DNA from: an uncultured Paracoccaceae bacterium
Lineage (GTDB): Bacteria > Pseudomonadota > Alphaproteobacteria > Rhodobacterales > Rhodobacteraceae
Assembly (NCBI GenBank): GCA_938038825.1
Contig: CALHST010000017.1
Location: 1 to 13,994 of the forward strand
DNA: 13,994 bases
Reading direction: 5' to 3'
Shown here: positions 6,147-13,857 of the stretch, in pieces
How the letters are laid out: every line of letters begins with the position of its first letter
Numbering within the stretch: the stretch's first letter is position 1
Program-made: the position numbers and the translations under genes
Notes under the pieces: model-generated
Databases searched by the model: none
The model's input: only the letters and a program-made list of their open reading frames with translations
What the model was told of the DNA's origin: nothing

Positions 6147-7094
6147 ATGACGGATAGCCCCATCGACAGGGTTGCGCAAAGAACGCCGCCGGGCGTTGCG
6201 CACAAGATCAAAGGATTGTCAGACAGAACAATTGCCTGGATCTTTGTCGCCCCGACGATATTCCTGCTTCTTGCGGTAAATATCTTCCCGCTGATCTGGA
6301 CCATCCGGCTGAGCTTTACCAATTACCGCGTCAATCGACCAAATAGGGACGTTGAGTGGGTCGGACTGCGCAATTACGAACGTATCCTGAACGACCCGGA
6401 CATCTGGAATACGATGCAGGCAACGGCGCATTTCCTGATTTGGACGATTGTTTTGCAAGTTCTGATCGGGTTCACGCTGGCCTACCTGATCAACAAAAAA
6501 TTTAAGGGAAACGATCTTTGGACGACGATCATCGTATTTCCGATGATGCTTTCGCCCGCTGTGGTCGGTAACTTTTGGACGTTTCTTTACCAACCGCAAA
6601 TTGGCCTGTTCAACTATATCGTGACGTTCTTCACAGGCGGCGATCCTGCTGATTTTTCAATGATCGGTGATGTGCATCTGGCACCATGGGCCATTGTGAT
6701 CGCAGACACCTGGATGTGGACACCGTTTGTTATGTTGATCTGCCTCGCGGGCCTGCGGTCCATCCCCGACAGTATCTATGAGGCTGCGGAATGTGATCGG
6801 GCCAGCAAATGGCGGCAATTCTGGACAATTACGATCCCAATGGCTTTGCCGTTCCTGATGCTGGCCGTCCTGTTTCGAGGAATCGAAAACTTCAAGATGT
6901 TTGATCTTGTTGTCCAGCTGACGGGCGGTGGTCCGGGCAACACAACGACGCTGACATCCATCGACCTCAAGCGAGAGGCGTTCGAAAAATGGCGAACAGG
7001 GTATTCGTCTGCCTATGCGGTTATCCTTTTTGTCACTGTGTTCGGGCTCGCCTCGATCTATGTGAAAGCGTTGAACAAGGTGAAAGAAAGATGA
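6147..7094 (+). CDS. Carbohydrate ABC transporter permease 1 (MalF-like)
   Basis: This encodes a 315-residue inner-membrane permease of the binding-protein-dependent transport superfamily. GAGGA seven bases before the ATG supports the start. About six helices are visible, the first at roughly residues 28-57. The cytoplasmic EAA loop begins at Glu212: E-A-A-E-C-D-R-A, then I-P further on. The glycine normally found at the seventh position of this motif is Arg218 here (codon CGG at 6798). It pairs with permease 2 to form the translocation channel and docks the ATPases through this loop. It ends with an ATGA overlap onto permease 2, implying translational coupling. MalF/UgpA-type identity is clear; the substrate is not. 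Confidence 0.93.
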   Translation: MTDSPIDRVAQRTPPGVAHKIKGLSDRTIAWIFVAPTIFLLLAVNIFPLIWTIRLSFTNYRVNRPNRDVEWVGLRNYERILNDPDIWNTMQATAHFLIWTIVLQVLIGFTLAYLINKKFKGNDLWTTIIVFPMMLSPAVVGNFWTFLYQPQIGLFNYIVTFFTGGDPADFSMIGDVHLAPWAIVIADTWMWTPFVMLICLAGLRSIPDSIYEAAECDRASKWRQFWTITIPMALPFLMLAVLFRGIENFKMFDLVVQLTGGGPGNTTTLTSIDLKREAFEKWRTGYSSAYAVILFVTVFGLASIYVKALNKVKER

Positions 7095-8029
7095 GCTTTT
7101 CTGTCACAGAGCCAACAAAGGGCACTAAGTGGTTCGCAGGGATTCTGGTTGTTGCCTATGCCGTTGTCACAATCATCCCTCTCCTTTGGATTATCGCGAC
7201 AGGTTTCAAATCACCAACAGACTCCATCGCGTATCCACCGGTTGTTGTTTTTGAACCGACGCTGGAAGGGTACGTTAACCTGTTCACCGACCGGACACGT
7301 GCAACGGCACAAATGCTGGAAGAAGCCGGACCGCCAACAACGTGGTACGACGAAATCGCGCGCGAACGCGGCACAGTGATCAGTGGGCCGTCACGCTATG
7401 GCGAGCGTTTTCTCAATTCCATCATCATTGGATTTGGATCGACTGCACTTTGCATGATCCTTGGTACCATGGCGGCGTATGCGTTCAGTAGGTTCAAAGT
7501 GCCACTTAAAGACGATCTGCTTTTTTTCATCTTGTCGACCCGGATGATGCCACCAATTGCAGTTGCGATCCCGATCTTCTTGATGTTCCGCAATTTAGGT
7601 CTGAACGATACGCATCTTGGGATGATCCTTCTTTACACGGCCGTGAACCTGTCATTATCGGTTTGGCTGCTCAAGGGGTTCATTGACGAAATCCCGACAG
7701 AGTATGAAGAAGCCGCGCTCATTGATGGCTACACCCGGTTTCAAGCGTTTTACAAAGTGGTTTTGCCGCAAGCAGCCACTGGTATCGCCTCGACCGCGAT
7801 CTTCTGTCTGATCTTTGCGTGGAACGAATATGCTTTCGCGGTTTTGCTGACATCGGGAACTGCACAAACAGCACCACCATTTATTCCCAATATCATCGGT
7901 GTGAATGGCAAGGATTGGCCTGCGGTTGCCGCAGGCGCCACGATCTTTCTTGTTCCAGTGATGGTGTTCACGGTCCTGCTGCGCAAGCATCTGTTGCGGG
8001 GCATTACTTTCGGAGCGGTTCGAAAATGA
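7091..8029 (+). CDS. Carbohydrate ABC transporter permease 2 (MalG-like)
   Basis: This encodes a 312-residue inner-membrane permease. The start is the ATG of the ATGA overlap with permease 1; AAAGAAAG just before it is a weak ribosome site, so reinitiation is likely. The extended frame further upstream lies inside permease 1 and was rejected. The first helix spans about residues 14-37. A long extracytoplasmic stretch follows, up to the second helix near residue 110, with a charged insert (A-Q-M-L-E-E-A-G, then W-Y-D-E-I-A-R-E-R-G) longer than the minimal MalG loop. The EAA loop starts at Glu207 and is canonical (E-A-A-L-I-D-G). It ends with an ATGA overlap onto the small membrane protein. Confidence 0.93.
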   Translation: MSFSVTEPTKGTKWFAGILVVAYAVVTIIPLLWIIATGFKSPTDSIAYPPVVVFEPTLEGYVNLFTDRTRATAQMLEEAGPPTTWYDEIARERGTVISGPSRYGERFLNSIIIGFGSTALCMILGTMAAYAFSRFKVPLKDDLLFFILSTRMMPPIAVAIPIFLMFRNLGLNDTHLGMILLYTAVNLSLSVWLLKGFIDEIPTEYEEAALIDGYTRFQAFYKVVLPQAATGIASTAIFCLIFAWNEYAFAVLLTSGTAQTAPPFIPNIIGVNGKDWPAVAAGATIFLVPVMVFTVLLRKHLLRGITFGAVRK

Positions 8030-8214
8030 AACAGGTTATCAATGGTTTATTGCGGTTCCGCCGTGGTCCTTGGGAAATGGTCGCTTCGATCCTTATCGCC
8101 ATAGGTGTTGTCATGCTGATGCAACCATTCGTGCTTAGCATCTACACCTATTCCTTTATCGTAACCTTGGTCGGCACGGTGATGTTCATCATCGTCAGCC
8201 ACTTTCCGGAATAA
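8026..8214 (+). CDS. Small two-helix membrane protein in the ABC operon
   Basis: This encodes a 62-residue protein starting at the ATG of an ATGA overlap with permease 2 and ending four bases before the first ATPase gene. A basic N-terminus (K-Q-V-I-N-G-L-L-R-F-R-R-G) leads into two hydrophobic helices, about residues 17-36 and 39-58, with a short Pro/Tyr-containing turn. By the positive-inside rule both termini would face the cytoplasm. No enzyme motif is present. Rhizobial glycerol ABC operons also carry a small membrane protein among transporter genes, and this may play an equivalent accessory role; homology cannot be judged by eye. Its retention between core subunit genes, with coupled translation, argues that it belongs to the transporter complex. 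Confidence 0.8.
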   Translation: MKQVINGLLRFRRGPWEMVASILIAIGVVMLMQPFVLSIYTYSFIVTLVGTVMFIIVSHFPE

Positions 8215-8218
8215 GCGC

Positions 8219-9316
8219 ATGGCACAGATCAGAATTGAAAACGTGCGCAAGGACTTTGGCAGCTTTACAGCCGTTCAATCCTCCTCATTCACAGTGGAAG
8301 ATGGTGAATTCTTCATGCTTCTTGGCCCGTCGGGATGCGGCAAGACCACGACGCTGCGCATGATGGCGGGGTTAGAATTACCAACCAAGGGCGAGATCTA
8401 CATTGACGGCGAAGAGGTCGGTATGAAACCGGCCAGCGAACGCGACATCGCCTTTGTTTTTCAGATGTTTGCCTTGTACCCGCATTTGAATGTGCGCAAA
8501 AACATCAGTTATCCGTTAAAAAGCCAGGGCATGCCCTCTGCCGCGATCAAGCAGAAGGTTGGTGAGATTGCTGAAATCTTGGGAATTACTGACATTCTTG
8601 ATCGCCCTGTTGGCGGTCTGTCAGGTGGGGATCGACAGCGCGTTGCGCTTGGCCGTGCCATTGTTCGTGATCCAAAGGCGTTCTTTATGGATGAACCTTT
8701 AGGGGCGCTTGATGCCGAATTTCGCGAACATATGTCAGAGGAACTGCGCGCCCTGCACGACCGGATGAATGCCACAACTGTTTACGTGACGCACGATCAG
8801 CTTGAGGCCATGCAAATGGGTGACAAAATTGTGGTCATGAATCACGGCGTTGTCGAACAGTTTGGCGTGCCTCAAGAAATCTATGACTGGCCTGCAACCA
8901 AGTTTGTGGCAGAGTTTATTGGATCACCCCCAATGAATTTTCTTGAATTTCATGGGATGGCTGGTTCCGGTGAAACAAGCGTCAGTTTTGGTGACACCAG
9001 CTTTGAGATGCCACGCCTTTTGGATGGTGACAGTGGCGCCCTGACCTTTGGCGTACGGCCCGAGCATATTCACCTAGATGACAGCGCACCCTATCGCGGT
9101 GCGGTCACTGCCGTTGAATATCTGGGAACCACGCAAATTATTACGATGGACACGATGAACGGTACCATCAAGGTGCGCACGGCATCGTCGAACACGGTGA
9201 AAGTTGGTGACAGAACAGGACTTCATTTCGATCCGCGCACGGTGACGCTTTTTAATGCGGAAACCGGGAAGGCACTGCAAAGCGAAGCAAATGCGAAGGT
9301 TCTGACCCATGGCTGA
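8219..9316 (+). CDS. Carbohydrate ABC transporter ATPase 1 (UgpC/MalK-like)
   Basis: This encodes a 365-residue cytoplasmic ATPase. Walker A is G-P-S-G-C-G-K-T at 36-43, the Q-loop Gln is residue 82, the signature is L-S-G-G-D-R-Q-R-V at 134-142, Walker B is F-F-M-D-E with catalytic Glu159, and the switch His is residue 192. The signature has Asp where LSGGQ has Gln, a change seen in active carbohydrate ATPases. The C-terminal third is a TOBE/OB-type regulatory domain with the F-G-V-R-P-E-H motif. It probably pairs with ATPase 2 as a heterodimer, since the operon has one of each and two permeases. It overlaps ATPase 2 by eight bases. All catalytic residues are intact. Confidence 0.95.
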   Translation: MAQIRIENVRKDFGSFTAVQSSSFTVEDGEFFMLLGPSGCGKTTTLRMMAGLELPTKGEIYIDGEEVGMKPASERDIAFVFQMFALYPHLNVRKNISYPLKSQGMPSAAIKQKVGEIAEILGITDILDRPVGGLSGGDRQRVALGRAIVRDPKAFFMDEPLGALDAEFREHMSEELRALHDRMNATTVYVTHDQLEAMQMGDKIVVMNHGVVEQFGVPQEIYDWPATKFVAEFIGSPPMNFLEFHGMAGSGETSVSFGDTSFEMPRLLDGDSGALTFGVRPEHIHLDDSAPYRGAVTAVEYLGTTQIITMDTMNGTIKVRTASSNTVKVGDRTGLHFDPRTVTLFNAETGKALQSEANAKVLTHG

Positions 9317-10304
9317 GATTTCTTTAACCGGCGTGTCAAAATCCTTTGGCGATGATGTCGCATTGGACAATCTAACGATGACTGTGCCCGATGGGTCGTT
9401 TGTGGTACTTTTGGGTCCAACCGGGGCAGGTAAGACCACTACGCTGCGTATGGTCTCTGGCCTTGATAAACCCGACAGTGGTGATGTCAGTATTGGCGGG
9501 CGCACGATGGCTGGGCTAACGCCAGCACAGCGGAACGTGGCGATGGTGTTTCAACAATACTCGCTGTATCCGCATCTTACAGTGCGCGAGAACTTGGAAT
9601 TCCCGCTGAAATCACCCGTACTCCAGACCCCAGCAGCAGAGATAAAACGCAAAGTCGATGAAGTCGCCGAAGTTCTGCAGATCAACCACAAACTAGACAA
9701 CAAGGCGACTGCCCTTTCGGGGGGAGAAATGCAGCGGGTTTCTATCGGGCGCGCGCTGGTGCGCAATCCGTCAGTCTATTTGATGGACGAACCACTCAGT
9801 TCACTTGACGCTAAACTGCGCGCCGATCTGCGTGTTGAACTAAAGAACATACAGGCCAATTCTGGCGCGACTTTACTATATGTGACTCACGACCAGACCG
9901 AGGCCATGACGATGGCGACCCATGTCGGTGTTCTGGATCATGGGAAACTCGTCCAGTTCGGAACACCGCGTCAGATCTATGAAGATCCGGTCAGCGTTTA
10001 CGCCGCCAGCCGTTTGGGCCAGCCCCGCATCAATATCTTGCCCGCTGATGTCTTTGGTGGTGCCCCTGATGCAGCCAAGACCATCGGTTTGCGACCAGAA
10101 CACATCGTTCAAGGTGATGGAGAAAACAGCATGGTGAAACGGGTTGAACGATTGGGCGATCAGACCCGTCTACATCTGGATTTTAAGGATCATGACCTGA
10201 TCACAGTCACCGATGCGCATACGCAGTTAAAGCACGGGGATATCGTGAAAATTCGACCAGAAAAGCCATACTATTTCGACGCCGTTGGCGCGCGCGTAGT
10301 TTAA
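9309..10304 (+). CDS. Carbohydrate ABC transporter ATPase 2 (MalK-like)
   Basis: This encodes a 331-residue cytoplasmic ATPase, second of the pair. Walker A is G-P-T-G-A-G-K-T at 36-43, the Q-loop Gln is residue 82, the signature L-S-G-G-E-M-Q-R-V is at 136-144, Walker B is Y-L-M-D-E with Glu161, and the switch His is residue 194. The TOBE region is shorter than in ATPase 1 but keeps G-L-R-P-E-H. The ATG at 9309 lies inside the last codons of ATPase 1 (8-nt overlap), so translation is probably coupled. Two unequal ATPases in one polyol-type operon are also known from rhizobial glycerol transporters. Confidence 0.95.
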   Translation: MAEISLTGVSKSFGDDVALDNLTMTVPDGSFVVLLGPTGAGKTTTLRMVSGLDKPDSGDVSIGGRTMAGLTPAQRNVAMVFQQYSLYPHLTVRENLEFPLKSPVLQTPAAEIKRKVDEVAEVLQINHKLDNKATALSGGEMQRVSIGRALVRNPSVYLMDEPLSSLDAKLRADLRVELKNIQANSGATLLYVTHDQTEAMTMATHVGVLDHGKLVQFGTPRQIYEDPVSVYAASRLGQPRINILPADVFGGAPDAAKTIGLRPEHIVQGDGENSMVKRVERLGDQTRLHLDFKDHDLITVTDAHTQLKHGDIVKIRPEKPYYFDAVGARVV

Positions 10305-10315
10305 CGGGGGACGAC

Positions 10316-11932
10316 ATGAAACAGTTTTTCAATGAAAAAGAGAATATTGTTACCGAAGCCATTGACGGAACAATCGCGGCTTCAGGCGGTACGTTAACCC
10401 GGCTGGATGGGTATCCGCATATCCGTGTCGTTGTCCGCAGCGATTGGGACAAGTCCAAGGTTGCGCTGGTTTCGGGTGGTGGGTCTGGCCATGAACCGGC
10501 CCATGCCGGATTTGTGGGCAAAGGCATGTTAACCGCCGCTGTTTGTGGTGATGTCTTTGCGTCCCCATCAGTTGACGCAGTTTTGGCGGGTATTCTGGCG
10601 GTGACCGGGCCTGCGGGATGTTTGCTGATCGTTAAGAACTATACCGGTGACCGATTGAACTTTGGCTTGGCGGCTGAGCGTGCCCGGGCATTTGGTTTAA
10701 AGGTCAGCATCGTGATTGTTGATGATGACATCGCTTTGCCAGACTTGCCGCAGGCACGAGGTTTGGCTGGGACTTTGTTTGTTCACAAGATCGCCGGTGC
10801 GATGGCCGAAAATGGGGCTAATTTGGAAGCGTGCGCAATCGCGGCTGACCGGGTCATCAAAGCAAGTCGCAGCATTGGTATGTCACTTGACACCTGCACA
10901 GTACCCGGCTCGCTGAAAGAAGATCGCATTCCGACTGGAATGGCGGAATTGGGGCTTGGGATCCACGGGGAGCCTGGGGTCGAACAAGTTGTGTCCAAAG
11001 GCGCAAGAACCGCAATGGAACACGTGGTTGAGCGATTGGCGTCTTCCATGCCGAAGACGCCGCATGTGGCTTTGGTGAACAACCTTGGCGGATCCACTGT
11101 TATCGAGATGTCTGTCTTGGCGAATGACCTTTTGGCCTCTTCCATCGGGGGGCATATCAAGGCTTTGATCGGGCCGGATGCGATGATGACCGCTTTGGAT
11201 ATGCACGGGTTTTCTGTGTCGTTGATGGAATTGTCCACTGGTGATGAAGATCTTCTTACCCAACCCGTCAATGTACCGGGGTGGCCTGGATGTAAGTCAA
11301 TAAAAACGGCATCCATTTTGCCTTTGCCAGATGGTCTGTCACCGGTGCGAACGCCCGCATCGCCGCACGAACCGACAAAGACGTTTTTGACTCATTGCTG
11401 CCGTGTGCTGATCTCTTCACAGGATGATTTGAACGCGTTGGACGCAAAATCTGGGGATGGAGACACCGGTTCTACACTGGCAACAGCCGCAAGGGCCCTT
11501 ATCGAGGCGATGGATACTTTGCCGTTGGCGGACCACACTCAGCTGTTTCGCGCGATTGGGCTAGAGCTCAGTCAGACAATGGGCGGATCATCAGGGGTTC
11601 TTTTGGCCATTTTCTTTGCAGCCGCCGGGGACGCATCGTCGTCGGGTAAATCGATGCGAGACGCCTTAATGGCTGGGTTGGACCGGATGCGGCAAATAGG
11701 GGGCGCAAATCCCGGAGACCGCACGATGGTCGATGCGCTGTTGCCAGCCTTGCAAGCGCTGGGCGATGGTGTCGGTCCAGCAGCAAATGCGGCGCGCAAG
11801 GGGGCCGAATACACCGCGACTCTGTCCACCGCTAAAGCCGGTCGTGCAACATATATCAGCGCCGAACAGCTTGAAGGTCACATTGATCCGGGTGCGGAAG
11901 CCGTCGCACGGTTGTTCGAAGCACTGGTGTAA
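10316..11932 (+). CDS. Fused DhaK-DhaL ATP-dependent ketose kinase (dihydroxyacetone kinase family)
   Basis: This encodes a 538-residue single-chain kinase. It starts 11 bases after ATPase 2, with CGGGGGA as ribosome site. Residues 1 to about 330 are the DhaK substrate domain: G-G-G-S-G-H-E-P (His59), N-Y-T-G-D with Asp112, and the substrate-binding His217 in G-I-H-G-E-P-G, which forms a hemiaminal with the carbonyl of the ketose in characterised enzymes. Residues about 355-538 are the DhaL nucleotide domain, with the Mg-binding aspartates 376, 381 and 383 (D-A-K-S-G-D-G-D-T-G), G-G-S-S-G and G-D-R-T-M-V-D-A-L. The fused form uses ATP rather than a PTS phosphoprotein. The product would be dihydroxyacetone phosphate or, for longer substrates, a ketotetrose phosphate. 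Its place at the end of the ABC operon indicates that it acts on the imported compound or its oxidised form. Related kinases act on erythrulose, so the exact substrate is open. Confidence 0.94.
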   Translation: MKQFFNEKENIVTEAIDGTIAASGGTLTRLDGYPHIRVVVRSDWDKSKVALVSGGGSGHEPAHAGFVGKGMLTAAVCGDVFASPSVDAVLAGILAVTGPAGCLLIVKNYTGDRLNFGLAAERARAFGLKVSIVIVDDDIALPDLPQARGLAGTLFVHKIAGAMAENGANLEACAIAADRVIKASRSIGMSLDTCTVPGSLKEDRIPTGMAELGLGIHGEPGVEQVVSKGARTAMEHVVERLASSMPKTPHVALVNNLGGSTVIEMSVLANDLLASSIGGHIKALIGPDAMMTALDMHGFSVSLMELSTGDEDLLTQPVNVPGWPGCKSIKTASILPLPDGLSPVRTPASPHEPTKTFLTHCCRVLISSQDDLNALDAKSGDGDTGSTLATAARALIEAMDTLPLADHTQLFRAIGLELSQTMGGSSGVLLAIFFAAAGDASSSGKSMRDALMAGLDRMRQIGGANPGDRTMVDALLPALQALGDGVGPAANAARKGAEYTATLSTAKAGRATYISAEQLEGHIDPGAEAVARLFEALV

Positions 11933-12088
11933 CGGGTCAGTCGCGCCTTGGTCTGAACGAAGCCCGGTTGTTTTGGCGGGGCATGACGTCATAGCGGACG
12001 AGCGACTAAGGTCTGAAAGTTGGAGTATCAGGAATTTCAGCGCGGTGGCATCGGTAGGACCGTTCACAAAGCGTTATGAAATGTTGTC
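11933..12088. other. Convergent spacer between kinase gene and ubiG
   Basis: This is a 156-base gap between two stop codons facing each other. I see no gene and no clear intrinsic terminator. It holds a 10-bp palindrome ATGACGTCAT (11983-11992), a repeated GGTCTGAA (11950-11957 and 12010-12017, 60 bases apart) and the inverted pair AGTCGC/GCGACT (11939-11944/12002-12007). These may fold together as a loose hairpin that ends transcription from both sides. Confidence 0.4.
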
Positions 12089-12847
12089 CTAAGCAGGCTT
12101 CAACGCTGCCGTCACATAGTTCACGCTGAGATCCCGATCTGAAATAGACCAGCTCCACCCCAATGGATTGAAGACGAATCCTTTCCTGTCGACAGGTTCC
12201 AGACCAGCATCAGACAGCAGCTTAAACAGCTCATCCGGGGTGATAAACTTGTGCCATTCATGGGTGCCCTTGGGTAACCAACGCATCACATGTTCGGCAC
12301 CGATAATCGCCATCATATAACTTTTGGGATTACGGTTGATGGTGGAACAAATGTGCAGCCCGCCGGGGCGTAACAATTGCTGACACGCCATAAGGAACGA
12401 CGCTGGGTCAGCGACATGTTCGACAACTTCCATGTTCAGAACCACATCATATTGCTCTCCGGACGCAGCGCAGTCTTCGGCCGTTGTAAAGCGATAGTCG
12501 ATTGTAAGGCCGGACTGATCCGCATGGGCCTTGGCCACAGGTATATTGCGTTCTGCCGCATCTACGCCCACGACTGTGGCGCCTAGACGCGCCATGGGTT
12601 CACACAGCAAACCGCCACCACACCCGATGTCAAAGATACGCAAACCTTCAAACGGCGCATCTGTGGTGAGATCGCGATCAAACTCTTCCGCAATTTGGCG
12701 CACGATGTAATCCAGCCGGCACGGATTCAACATATGCAGGGGTTTGAACTTACCGTTTGGGTCCCACCATTCGGCGGCCATCGCTTCAAATTTTGCAATT
12801 TCTCCTGCGTCAACTGTGGTTTGTTGGCTTTGCATTCTGGCATCCAT
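12089..12847 (-). CDS. ubiG: Ubiquinone biosynthesis O-methyltransferase
   Basis: This encodes a 252-residue SAM-dependent methyltransferase that performs the two O-methylations of the ubiquinone ring. The N-terminus has the UbiG pattern E-I-A-K-F-E-A-M-A-A-E-W-W-D-P-N-G-K-F-K-P-L-H-x-L-N-P-x-R. SAM motif I is F-D-I-G-C-G-G-G at 72-79, the ribose-binding acidic residue is Asp96, and M-E-V-V-E-H-V marks the later core motif. The C-terminal segment W-L-P-x-G-T-H-x-W-x-K-F and the final N-Y are also typical. The length is normal for the family. The start at 12847 has AGAAG upstream on the minus strand; the Met four codons later has no ribosome site. It is transcribed away from the iminopeptidase gene across a 38-base gap. 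Confidence 0.96.
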   Translation of the reverse strand: MDARMQSQQTTVDAGEIAKFEAMAAEWWDPNGKFKPLHMLNPCRLDYIVRQIAEEFDRDLTTDAPFEGLRIFDIGCGGGLLCEPMARLGATVVGVDAAERNIPVAKAHADQSGLTIDYRFTTAEDCAASGEQYDVVLNMEVVEHVADPASFLMACQQLLRPGGLHICSTINRNPKSYMMAIIGAEHVMRWLPKGTHEWHKFITPDELFKLLSDAGLEPVDRKGFVFNPLGWSWSISDRDLSVNYVTAALKPA

Positions 12848-12885
12848 GTGATCTTCTGCGATTGAACTCTATATATAGGGCGGTA
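12848..12885. promoter_or_regulatory. Short divergent promoter region of ubiG and the iminopeptidase gene
   Basis: The 38 bases between the two start codons contain a palindromic TATATATA (12870-12877) that can serve as a -10-like element in either direction. There is little room, so -35 elements would have to lie inside the opposite gene. No convincing -35 was found. An AGGG ribosome site (12877-12880) for the plus-strand gene lies here. Confidence 0.4.
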
Positions 12886-13857
12886 ATGGACAAACACACG
12901 GATCAAAAGCGCGCAGTACAGTATCTGTACCCGCCGATGGACCCATTCGATCAGCGAATGATCGACGTTGGTGACGGTCATCGCGTGTATGTTGAACAGT
13001 GCGGCAATCCAACTGGGATCCCTGTGGTTGTTTTGCACGGTGGTCCTGGTGGCGGCTGCAGCCCTGCAATGCGACGGTATTTTGATCCCGAAGTTTATCG
13101 TGTCATCTTGTTTGATCAGCGTGGCTGTGGCCGGTCGCGTCCGCATGCGTCGATCAAGAACAACACAACATGGCATTTGGTGGCTGACATTGAAGTGTTG
13201 CGCGATCATTTGGATATCGACGATTGGATTGTCTTTGGCGGATCTTGGGGGGCCACTTTGGCTTTGATCTATGCCCAAACGCATCCTGACCGTGTGTTGC
13301 ATCTGGTGTTGCGGGGCGTGTTCCTGGCCACGCAGTCAGAACTGGATTGGTTCTATGGTGGTGGTGCCGGTAAGTTCTGGCCTGACAATTGGCAACGATT
13401 CCTCACTCCAATCCCACCGGAAGAACACGACGATCTGATCGCTGCTTACCACAAACGGTTGTTTTGCGGGGACCTGATGGTCGAAACCCGCTGCGCACGG
13501 GCTTGGGCTGCGTGGGAAAATGCGCTGGCGTCCTTTCATTCGGGCGGGATCACTGGCGAAAGCCCAGGTGAATATGCGCGTGCTTTTGCCAGGTTGGAAA
13601 ACCATTACTTCACCAACAAAGCGTTTCTGGATCGGGACGGTCAAATTCTGCAGGATATGCATAAGATTGACCACATACCCGGCACCATTGTTCAAGGGCG
13701 CTACGATATGATCTGCCCGCCCAAGGCCGCTTGGGATTTGAAAAAGCTTTGGCCTGCAGCACAGTTGAAATTGATCGACAAAGCGGGTCATGCTTTGTCC
13801 GAACCGGGAATCAGTGCGGAATTGGTGCGTGAGATGGACAGGATAGCGAAGTTATGA
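12886..13857 (+). CDS. pip: Prolyl aminopeptidase (proline iminopeptidase)
   Basis: This encodes a 323-residue alpha/beta-hydrolase (peptidase family S33) that removes N-terminal proline from peptides in the cytoplasm. The start at 12886 gives the typical N-terminus (L-Y-P-P-x-x-P-F-D) with AGGG six bases before; the longer upstream frame would lie opposite ubiG. The oxyanion segment H-G-G-P-G-G-G-C is at 51-58, and D-Q-R-G-C-G-R-S follows. The nucleophile is Ser120 in G-G-S-W-G-A, and the triad is completed by Asp274 (G-R-Y-D) and His302 (A-G-H). Length and motifs match the family closely. No signal peptide is present. Its stop overlaps the start of the next gene (ATGA), a peptide-type binding protein, suggesting coupling to peptide uptake. 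Confidence 0.96.
   Translation: MDKHTDQKRAVQYLYPPMDPFDQRMIDVGDGHRVYVEQCGNPTGIPVVVLHGGPGGGCSPAMRRYFDPEVYRVILFDQRGCGRSRPHASIKNNTTWHLVADIEVLRDHLDIDDWIVFGGSWGATLALIYAQTHPDRVLHLVLRGVFLATQSELDWFYGGGAGKFWPDNWQRFLTPIPPEEHDDLIAAYHKRLFCGDLMVETRCARAWAAWENALASFHSGGITGESPGEYARAFARLENHYFTNKAFLDRDGQILQDMHKIDHIPGTIVQGRYDMICPPKAAWDLKKLWPAAQLKLIDKAGHALSEPGISAELVREMDRIAKL

Noticed and set aside
7290..7300. Additional CACGTG sites inside coding sequence (also near 1482 and 11015) as extra operators
   Set aside because: Only the 6-bp core is present, without the TGAG...CTCA flanks that define the two promoter operators; expected by chance.
8633..8650. LSGGD signature of ATPase 1 taken as a sign of an inactive ATPase
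   Set aside because: Asp or Glu at the LSGGQ glutamine position is common among active carbohydrate ATPases, and Walker A, Walker B Glu159 and His192 are intact.
10783..11316. 177-codon open frame opposite the kinase gene
   Set aside because: It runs against conserved DhaK motifs including His217, and its translation has no recognisable domain.
11733..12092. 119-codon plus-strand frame across the end of the kinase gene and the spacer
   Set aside because: Out of frame with the kinase and without ribosome site or motif; the spacer part alone is too short to support a gene.
12727..13302. 191-codon minus-strand frame across the ubiG-pip divergent region
   Set aside because: It overlaps the conserved starts of both genes and reads as low-quality coding sequence; a shadow frame.
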